Shown here: piece after piece, positions 1-5,223 of the stretch
How the letters are laid out: every line of letters starts with the position of its first letter
How positions within the stretch are numbered: position 1 is the first letter of the stretch
DNA from: Deltaproteobacteria bacterium
Lineage (GTDB): Bacteria; Myxococcota_A; UBA796; GCA-2862545
DNA: 5,223 nucleotides
NCBI GenBank assembly: GCA_019307545.1
Contig: JAFDJI010000321.1
Span: forward strand, 1-5,223
Direction of reading: 5' to 3'
The notes under the pieces: model-generated
The model's input: the letters and a program-made list of their open reading frames with translations, nothing else
The model's database searches: none
Told to the model about the DNA's origin: nothing
Made by a program: the position numbers and the translations under genes

Positions 1-3000
1 CATCGTGGAGACGAACACCTTCACCGCGACCGCGGTCTCCCAGGCCGACTACGGCACCGAGCACCTGGTCTACGAGATCAACCGGGAATCGGCCCGCATC
101 GCCCGGGAGGCCTGTGACGCTGCCGAGGTGGGGGACCCGTCGTGCCCGCGGTTCGTCGCCGGCTCGCTGGGACCCACCAACAAGACCGCGACGCTGTCCC
201 CCCACGTCGACGACCCGGGCTACCGGGACGTCACCTTCGAGGACCTGCGCACGGTCTACGCCGAGGCTGCCAGGGGACTGCTGGACGGCGGCGCCGACCT
301 CCTCATGGTGGAGACGGTCTTCGACACCTTGAACGCCAAGGCGGCGCTGTTCGCCATCGACGCGTTGTTCGAGGAGCGGGGCGGGTCCGTGCCCGTGTGG
401 GTGTCCGGCACCATCACCGACGCGAGCGGCCGCACGCTGTCCGGGCAGACCACCGAGGCGTTCTGGCACTCCATCCGCCATGCAAGGCCCACCATCGTGG
501 GCCTGAACTGCGCCCTGGGAGCGGACCAACTGCGCGCCCATGTCCACGACCTCTCCCGCATCGCCGACACCTTCGTGGCTACCCACCCCAACGCCGGCCT
601 CCCCAACGAGTTCGGGGACTACGACGAGAGCCCGGAGCACATGGCGCGGGTCCTGCGCTCCTTCGCCGAAGACGGCCTGGTGAACGTGGTCGGCGGGTGC
701 TGCGGCACGACTCCGGCCCACATCGAGGCCATCGCCACCGCAGTGCGAGACCTCCCCCCCCGCCCGGTCCCCGAGATCGCGCCCGCCTGCCGCCTCTCGG
801 GGCTTGAACCCCTCACCATCGGGCCTGACAGCCTGTTCGTGAACATCGGGGAGCGCACCAACGTCGCCGGCTCCCGCCGGTTCAAGCGACTGATCACGGA
901 GGGTGACTTCGAGACCGCCCTGGAGGTGGCCCGCCAGCAGGTGGACAACGGCGCCCAGATCATCGACGTGAACATGGACGACGCCCTGCTGGACTCCGAG
1001 CAGGCCATGGTGGCCTTCCTGCGGATGCTGGCGTCGGAACCAGACATCAGCCGGGTCCCGGTGATGCTGGACAGCTCCCGCTGGTCGGTCATCGAGGCCG
1101 GACTGCAGTGCCTGCAGGGAAAGGGGGTCGTGAACTCCATCAGCCTCAAGGAGGGCGAAGAGGCCTTCCTCGAGCAAGCGCGGCTCGTCCGGCGGTACGG
1201 CGCGGCGGTCATCGTGATGGCCTTCGACGAGAAGGGCCAGGCGGACTCGCGTGAACGCAAGGTGGAAGTCTGCACCCGGGCGTATCGCCTGCTCACCGAA
1301 GTGGTCGGTTTGCCGCCCGATGACATCATCTTCGACCCCAACGTCTTTGCCGTCGCCACCGGGATGGAGGAGCACGACCCCTACGCGGTCGCGTACATCG
1401 AGGCCTGCCACGACATCAAGCGCACCCTGCCCCACGCCCTGGTCAGTGGCGGGGTGTCCAACCTCTCCTTCTCCTTCCGGGGCAACAACCCGGTCCGGGA
1501 GGCCATGCACTCGGTGTTCCTGTTCCACGCCGTCCGCGCCGGCATGGACATGGGCATCGTCAACGCGGGCCAACTCGCGGTGTACGAGGACATCGAACCC
1601 ACGCTCAGGGAGCGGGTCGAGGACGTGGTGCTCGACCGGCGCCGCGATGCCACCGATCGCCTCCTGGAGATCGCGGACACCGCCAGGGGGCAGGTGCACG
1701 CCAGGGGCGAGGACCTCGCCTGGCGCGATGCCCCGGTGGAGAACCGCCTGGCCCACGCGCTCGTGCATGGAATCGCCCGCTTCGCGGAAGAGGACGCCGA
1801 GGAAGCCCGACAGCACTTCGGCAACCCACTGCAGGTGATCGAGGGGCCCCTGATGGACGGCATGAACCGGGTGGGCGACCTGTTCGGGGCGGGGAAGATG
1901 TTCCTGCCCCAGGTCGTGAAGAGCGCCCGGGTCATGAAGAAGGCGGTGGCGGTCCTCGTGCCCTACCTGGAGGCCCTGCAGGCCGAGGAGGGCAGATCCA
2001 GCAGCGGGCGCGTGCTTCTCGCCACCGTGAAGGGCGATGTCCACGACATCGGCAAGAACATCGTGGGCGTGGTGCTCCAGTGCAACAACTACGAGGTCAT
2101 CGACCTCGGGGTGATGGTGCCCAGCCAGCAGATCCTCGAGGCCGCCCGTGAACATCGGGTGGACGTCGTCGGCCTGTCCGGCCTGATCACCCCCTCGCTG
2201 GACGAGATGGTCCACGTCGCGAAAGAGCTGTCCAGGGAGGGGTTCTCCGTTCCCCTGTTGATCGGCGGGGCAACCACCTCGCGGGCGCACACCGCGCTCA
2301 AGATCGACCCCCAGTACCACCCGGCCGTGGTGCAGGTGAAGGATGCCTCCCGGGCCGTCGGGGTGATGGGGAAGCTCCTCTCCGGAGCGCATCGGGATGC
2401 GTATCGGGCCGCGGTGAAGGAGGAGATGGCCGAGATCCGCGAGCGCCACAAGGGGCGCAAGGCACGCGAGAAGACGCGGTCGCTCCGAAGCGCACGGCGG
2501 AACAAGCTCCCCATCGACTGGACCCGGGAGCCGCCGGCCCCAGCGCCACGGAAGGTGGGGGTGCAACGGTTCGATGAACACGACCTGGCCGCGCTCACCG
2601 AGCGCATCGACTGGACCCCCTTCTTCCACGCCTGGGAGCTGAAGGGCGCCTCGTTCCCCAAGATCCTGGAGCATGCCCGGCTCGGGGCCCAGGCGCGGGA
2701 GTTGTACCGGGACGCCCGCGAGCTTCTGAAGCGCATCGTCGGGGAGCGGCTGCTCCGTGCTCGGGGGGTGGTCGGTCTGTTCCCGGCGAACAGAGCGGGG
2801 GACGACGACATCGAGGTGTATACCGGGGAAGACCGCACCGAGGTGCGCGTGGCGTTCCGCACCCTGCGACAGCAGAAGGAGAAGCCACCCGGGGTGCCGA
2901 ACCTGGCCCTGGCCGATTTTGTCGCCCCCAAGGGCATCCCAGACTGGATCGGCGCCTTCGGGGTCACCGCCGGGCATGGCTTGGAAGCGCTGGTGACCGG

Positions 3001-3463
3001 GTTCGAGGCGGAGCACGACGACTACCGCGCCATCCTTGCAAAGGCCCTCGCGGATCGGCTGGCGGAGGCCTTCGCGGAGCACCTGCACGAGGTCGTGCGC
3101 AGGAAGCTCTGGGGCTACGCCGCAGACGAGGCCCTCACCAACGCGGACTTGATCCAGGGACGCTACCAGGGAATCCGCCCCGCCCCGGGCTACCCGGCCT
3201 GCCCCGACCACACCGACAAAAGGGTCATCTGGGATCTCCTGGACGTGGAGGACTGTACGGGGATCCGCCTCACCGAGAGCATGGCGATGTGGCCAGCCGC
3301 CTCGGTGAGCGGGCTGTACCTCGCCCACCCCCGCGCGCGGTATTTCGCAGTGGGGACCTTGCGGTTGGACCAGGTCGAGGACTACGCGCGGCGCAAGAAA
3401 TGGGATCTTGCGACCGCGGAGCGGTGGCTCGCCCCCAACCTCGGTTACGAACCAGAGAGATGA
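1..3463 (+). CDS. metH: Cobalamin-dependent methionine synthase (5'-truncated by the window edge)
   Basis: Cytoplasmic enzyme that moves a methyl group from 5-methyltetrahydrofolate through cob(I)alamin to homocysteine, giving methionine and tetrahydrofolate (EC 2.1.1.13). The first complete codon is at position 2 and the gene begins upstream; the GTG at 5 is an internal Val (IVETNTF), not a start. Counting from that Val, 1152 residues remain; the E. coli protein is about 1227, so some 80-90 are missing. Domains in order: homocysteine-binding barrel (~1-260) with zinc ligands C169 (GLNCALG) and C232-C233 (GGCCGTT); pterin-binding barrel (~275-545, NIGERTNV, then DPNVFAVATG); cap domain (~575-660, MDGMNRVGDLFG); B12 domain (~665-795) with D678-x-H680-x2-G683 (lower axial His) and SGLITPS; SAM-binding reactivation domain (~855-1152) with R1058-x3-G1062-Y1063. 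The stop is TGA at 3461-3463 after the family-typical end WLAPNLGY. No frameshift or lost key residue is seen. It overlaps the next gene by 4 bp. Any upstream cobalamin or SAM riboswitch lies outside the window. Confidence 0.98.
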   Translation, partial: IVETNTFTATAVSQADYGTEHLVYEINRESARIAREACDAAEVGDPSCPRFVAGSLGPTNKTATLSPHVDDPGYRDVTFEDLRTVYAEAARGLLDGGADLLMVETVFDTLNAKAALFAIDALFEERGGSVPVWVSGTITDASGRTLSGQTTEAFWHSIRHARPTIVGLNCALGADQLRAHVHDLSRIADTFVATHPNAGLPNEFGDYDESPEHMARVLRSFAEDGLVNVVGGCCGTTPAHIEAIATAVRDLPPRPVPEIAPACRLSGLEPLTIGPDSLFVNIGERTNVAGSRRFKRLITEGDFETALEVARQQVDNGAQIIDVNMDDALLDSEQAMVAFLRMLASEPDISRVPVMLDSSRWSVIEAGLQCLQGKGVVNSISLKEGEEAFLEQARLVRRYGAAVIVMAFDEKGQADSRERKVEVCTRAYRLLTEVVGLPPDDIIFDPNVFAVATGMEEHDPYAVAYIEACHDIKRTLPHALVSGGVSNLSFSFRGNNPVREAMHSVFLFHAVRAGMDMGIVNAGQLAVYEDIEPTLRERVEDVVLDRRRDATDRLLEIADTARGQVHARGEDLAWRDAPVENRLAHALVHGIARFAEEDAEEARQHFGNPLQVIEGPLMDGMNRVGDLFGAGKMFLPQVVKSARVMKKAVAVLVPYLEALQAEEGRSSSGRVLLATVKGDVHDIGKNIVGVVLQCNNYEVIDLGVMVPSQQILEAAREHRVDVVGLSGLITPSLDEMVHVAKELSREGFSVPLLIGGATTSRAHTALKIDPQYHPAVVQVKDASRAVGVMGKLLSGAHRDAYRAAVKEEMAEIRERHKGRKAREKTRSLRSARRNKLPIDWTREPPAPAPRKVGVQRFDEHDLAALTERIDWTPFFHAWELKGASFPKILEHARLGAQARELYRDARELLKRIVGERLLRARGVVGLFPANRAGDDDIEVYTGEDRTEVRVAFRTLRQQKEKPPGVPNLALADFVAPKGIPDWIGAFGVTAGHGLEALVTGFEAEHDDYRAILAKALADRLAEAFAEHLHEVVRRKLWGYAADEALTNADLIQGRYQGIRPAPGYPACPDHTDKRVIWDLLDVEDCTGIRLTESMAMWPAASVSGLYLAHPRARYFAVGTLRLDQVEDYARRKKWDLATAERWLAPNLGYEPER
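3454..3463 (+). promoter_or_regulatory. Translational coupling junction (ATGA overlap of metH stop and lipoprotein start)
   Basis: The ATG at 3460-3462 overlaps the metH TGA at 3461-3463. The only purine-rich stretch nearby, AGAGAG at 3454-3459, abuts the ATG with no spacer and would be a poor Shine-Dalgarno site. The lipoprotein is therefore probably translated by ribosomes finishing metH (inferred), placing both genes on one mRNA. Confidence 0.6.
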
Positions 3464-4341
3464 TCTACCGCCTGCTGCCACTTCTGCTGTTCGTCGGATG
3501 CGTCGAGATCTCGGGGAAGGCCATCCCCATGGAGCGGGGAGCGGGGCACGGCTTCGTGGACGTGGAGATCGAGGGCGTGCGGGTACGGTGCATGGTCGAC
3601 ACTGGAGCAGACGTCCTGTACGTGGTCCCGTGGCTGGTGCCCGATGCACGAGAGGGGCAGCTGTTCTACCTGGACAAGATCCACTACGGCCCCGTGACCC
3701 AGCGGGATGTGCCCACCGTGGTGCTCGAGCAGGAGATCTTCAACGCAATCGGGAGGAGGGTGCCTGGCCAGGTCGACTGCCTGCTCGGATTCACCATCCT
3801 GCCCGAGTCCGGCGTGATCGACTTTGCCTCCGAGACCCTGTGGTCCATGCCCAGCCCCCGCTGGGAGCCGGAAGACACGGTCGAGCGCATCGACATCGTG
3901 CCGGTGATGGTCTGGCCGTTCCCGATGGGACGCGCCACCTTCGGGGGTGGGACGGAGGTGACCAGCCTGCTGAACACCAGCGCTTTGCTCCCGGTGCTCC
4001 GCACCTGGGTGTTCGACGAGCTTGTCGACCCTCCTCCCACCACGCCGGCCAGCGTGGTGACCGAGGACGGCACCATCGAAGCGCACTTGACCGACCTGCC
4101 GATATCGATGCGGGGCGAGGCCGGGGTGACGGTCGAGGTGCTGGTGTACGACTCACCCGAGTTGGACTTCCTCGAAGAAGCCCTGTTCACCGAGTTGGAC
4201 GCGGTGATCGGCGCCGAGTACCTGCTCCAGCACGCCTTCTCGTGGGACCGGCTCCGCGGGGAGCTGACCCTGTTCCCGTACTCGAGCGAGGTCAGGACGG
4301 CGTTGCTGGCGGAGTACGACGAACAGCTCGAAAACCCCTGA
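3460..4341 (+). CDS. Putative lipoprotein with two tandem retropepsin-like (aspartic protease-like) lobes, the second degenerate
   Basis: A 293-residue protein of unknown function. The start at 3460 is chosen because it gives at once a hydrophobic signal (R4, then LLPLLLFVG) ending in a lipobox-like FVG-C14. The frame stays open upstream to a GTG at 3289, but there it is an Arg/Pro-rich shadow of metH. Lipid attachment at C14 is likely but not certain: the signal is short and -3 is Phe. Lobe 1 (~30-130) has a strand-turn-strand entry to D47-T-G-A-D51 and a hydrophobic-hydrophobic-Gly motif at L108-L109-G110 (LLGFTIL), both hallmarks of clan AA aspartic peptidases. Lobe 2 (~150-275) repeats the plan with N172-T-S-A175 and V249-I250-G251 (VIGAEYL), then WDRLRGELTLFP, which resembles the pepsin C-terminal lobe. 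The Asn for Asp should prevent classical two-Asp catalysis within one chain. It may be an active homodimer through lobe 1, or a non-catalytic binding protein. Mature Val at +2 would direct it to the outer membrane under the E. coli rule. Fold confidence is moderate to high; function is unknown. Confidence 0.85.
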   Translation: MIYRLLPLLLFVGCVEISGKAIPMERGAGHGFVDVEIEGVRVRCMVDTGADVLYVVPWLVPDAREGQLFYLDKIHYGPVTQRDVPTVVLEQEIFNAIGRRVPGQVDCLLGFTILPESGVIDFASETLWSMPSPRWEPEDTVERIDIVPVMVWPFPMGRATFGGGTEVTSLLNTSALLPVLRTWVFDELVDPPPTTPASVVTEDGTIEAHLTDLPISMRGEAGVTVEVLVYDSPELDFLEEALFTELDAVIGAEYLLQHAFSWDRLRGELTLFPYSSEVRTALLAEYDEQLENP

Positions 4342-4363
4342 CGCACTCACATCAGCAGGCCCG
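4342..4363. other. 22-bp convergent intergenic gap without a recognisable terminator
   Basis: The lipoprotein gene (+) and pcs (-) converge here with 22 bp between their stop codons. There is no GC-rich hairpin followed by a T-run in either direction. Termination must be Rho-dependent, lie inside the neighbouring coding sequence, or be absent; in the last case the two 3' ends would overlap as antisense RNA. Confidence 0.5.
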
Positions 4364-5071
4364 TCACTTCCCTTGGTGTATTCGGCGATGATGTAGGAGG
4401 GAAGCCACCAAATAGTAGACCGGGAACACCAGCGTCACCAGCGCTACCTGCTTCGCCCAGGGAGCCTCCGGCATCAGACACAGGGACAGGAACACCGCCG
4501 CCCAGGGGATGCCGATGGCGAAGGTCACCGGACGAAGGAATCGGGTCCGATTCGGGTACACGTAGTGGATGGGGACGAACACCAGCACGGCGAGCACGGT
4601 GATGACCGCGGTGGTGACCAGGGGGTTGGCGTCCATCACGAACAGGTAGATGACGATGATGTTCCAGTAGGACGGGAACCCGACGAAGGACTCCTCCGTC
4701 TTCGCGTTGTCCTGGGAGAAGCCGTAGCCGCTCGCCAGCAGCGGGAGCAACGCCACCGCTTCCCAGCCGGGGGGGAGGAGGCCGAGCGCCGGAAGGGCGA
4801 GGGCCGGGAGGAACACGAAGTTGAGGTAGTCCACGATGTCGGCGAGACGACGGCCGTCGAACTGGGGCAGGACCTCCTTGACCCGCACCCGCCGCGCCAG
4901 GGCCCCATCGGTGGAATCGATGAAGGTGGCGACCCACAGGATGGTCAGGAACAGGGGCGCGTTCCCCGCGTACAGCGCCACCACGCCCACGAAGGCCAGG
5001 GGCAGCCCGAGGGCGGTGTAGAGGTGGGCGCCCCAGGCGGCAGCGCGATGGCGGAGGCGGTACGTCGACAT
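4364..5071 (-). CDS. pcs: Phosphatidylcholine synthase (CDP-diacylglycerol:choline O-phosphatidyltransferase)
   Basis: Inner-membrane enzyme that condenses choline with CDP-diacylglycerol to form phosphatidylcholine and CMP (EC 2.7.8.24), the one-step bacterial route using external choline. The 235 residues match the usual Pcs length of about 240. The CDP-alcohol phosphotransferase signature is D52-x2-D55-G56-x2-A59-R60, then after 12 residues G73-x3-A77-x3-D81. The 12-residue gap, the VKEVLP segment (64-69), the VDYLNFVFLP stretch (80-89), GFPSYWN (131-137) and a later YPNRTRFLRP (172-181) are as I recall them in Sinorhizobium-type Pcs; this separates it from PgsA or PssA. About eight hydrophobic membrane segments are visible (roughly 16-35, 39-51, 84-100, 104-118, 136-147, 151-170, 181-200, 207-226). 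Oddity: the motif's third Asp is Ala77, with an Asp immediately after it (D78), so activity is not assured. The ATG start follows AAGGGGGG with a 3-nt gap and gives an N-terminus like other Pcs proteins. It is convergent with the lipoprotein gene and shares no operon with metH. Confidence 0.9.
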   Translation of the reverse strand: MSTYRLRHRAAAWGAHLYTALGLPLAFVGVVALYAGNAPLFLTILWVATFIDSTDGALARRVRVKEVLPQFDGRRLADIVDYLNFVFLPALALPALGLLPPGWEAVALLPLLASGYGFSQDNAKTEESFVGFPSYWNIIVIYLFVMDANPLVTTAVITVLAVLVFVPIHYVYPNRTRFLRPVTFAIGIPWAAVFLSLCLMPEAPWAKQVALVTLVFPVYYLVASLLHHRRIHQGK

Positions 5072-5074
5072 CGG

Positions 5075-5107
5075 CCCCCCTTATCCGCCCCTCGAGAGCC
5101 GAGTCAA
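5075..5107 (-). promoter_or_regulatory. Candidate sigma70-type promoter of pcs, overlapping its Shine-Dalgarno-like sequence
   Basis: On the minus strand TTGACT (5102-5107, five of six bases of the -35 consensus) is followed after 16 bp by GATAAG (5080-5085, four of six of the -10 consensus). The last base of the -10 is only 8 nt before the ATG, so transcription would begin at or just before the start codon. The AAGGGGGG at 5075-5082 could act as a ribosome site only if transcription starts further upstream. This is pattern matching in GC-rich DNA. Confidence 0.35.
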
Positions 5108-5150
5108 CGCGGCGCCAGCCCACAGCCCGTGAGGGATGCGGGTCAGCGCC

Positions 5151-5223
5151 TCAGGCACCTTCGGACAGGGGACCCAGGGGGCGCGCCGGGTCCCGGCGTG
5201 CGGTCAGCCGCGAGACCACCAGG
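5151..5223 (-). CDS. Possible 3' end of an upstream minus-strand gene (partial, unidentified)
   Basis: Reading leftward from the right edge, one frame stays open for 23 codons and ends at TGA (5151-5153), with most third positions G or C, as in the real genes here. The peptide (LVVSRLTARR, then DPARPLGPLSEGA) has the look of a C-terminal tail but carries no domain I recognise. If real, its stop lies 79 bp upstream of the pcs ATG, in the same direction. A plus-strand frame from 5136 is also open to the edge and cannot be excluded, so this call is weak. Confidence 0.3.
   Translation of the reverse strand, partial: LVVSRLTARRDPARPLGPLSEGA

Noticed and set aside
754..761. Run of eight C in metH, a possible slippage or frameshift site.
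   Set aside because: The frame is intact on both sides and the run encodes Leu-Pro-Pro in the linker between the homocysteine and pterin domains, as expected.
619..1359. Long minus-strand open frame opposite metH (also those at 1381-1935 and 2089-2967).
   Set aside because: These are shadows of metH in GC-rich DNA: rich in Ser/Arg/Pro, without domains, and lying over a continuous well-conserved enzyme.
3289..3459. In-frame upstream extension of the lipoprotein gene to a GTG at 3289.
   Set aside because: The added 57 residues are an Arg/Pro-rich translation of conserved metH sequence and would bury the signal peptide inside the protein.
4347..5123. Second minus-strand open frame overlapping pcs.
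   Set aside because: It overlaps pcs almost completely in another frame, is Gly/Arg/Pro-rich, and lacks the family motifs clearly present in the pcs frame.
5169..5194. Inverted repeat GGGACCC...GGGTCCC, considered as a terminator.
   Set aside because: The stem is only 7 bp with a 12-nt loop and no T-run follows on either strand; such repeats are expected by chance at this GC content.
5136..5223. Plus-strand frame from ATG 5136 open to the right edge, a possible divergent gene start.
   Set aside because: Only 29 codons are visible with no recognisable domain or signal, and it competes with an equally plausible minus-strand tail.

Overview
The window is about two-thirds G+C, with third codon positions almost all G or C. 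It holds the last ~93% of one large housekeeping gene, one complete small lipoprotein gene, and one complete membrane-enzyme gene on the opposite strand. The right edge is probably the 3' end of a further gene. The mix of an Escherichia coli-type methionine synthase, a bacterial phosphatidylcholine synthase and a short lipoprotein with a retropepsin-like fold suggests a high-GC Gram-negative bacterium. Myxococcota or another former deltaproteobacterial group fits best, but this is inferred from gene style; there is no rRNA or other phylogenetic marker. No mobile elements, tRNAs, rRNAs or CRISPR arrays are seen.

Region by region: positions 1-3463 (+) are metH, the cobalamin-dependent methionine synthase. 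It lacks only its N-terminus, roughly 80-90 residues, and all catalytic modules are intact. Positions 3460-4341 (+) encode a 293-residue putative lipoprotein with an aspartic-protease-like fold; its ATG overlaps the metH stop codon (ATGA), so the two genes look translationally coupled. A 22-bp convergent gap follows. Positions 4364-5071 (-) encode a phosphatidylcholine synthase (Pcs). Upstream of it, 5072-5223 carries a candidate promoter and possibly the tail of another minus-strand gene.

How the genes work together: MetH regenerates methionine, and hence S-adenosylmethionine, from homocysteine. Pcs makes phosphatidylcholine from choline and CDP-diacylglycerol without using SAM, so no direct pathway link is visible. 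The lipoprotein is the least understood gene. It reads as two tandem retropepsin-like lobes: the first keeps the Asp-Thr-Gly-Ala active-site motif, while the second has Asn-Thr-Ser-Ala at the same place. Other points worth a second look are an Asp-to-Ala change in the Pcs signature motif, a cysteine pair flanking the lipoprotein's active site, and a candidate pcs promoter placed so close to the ATG that the mRNA could be leaderless.
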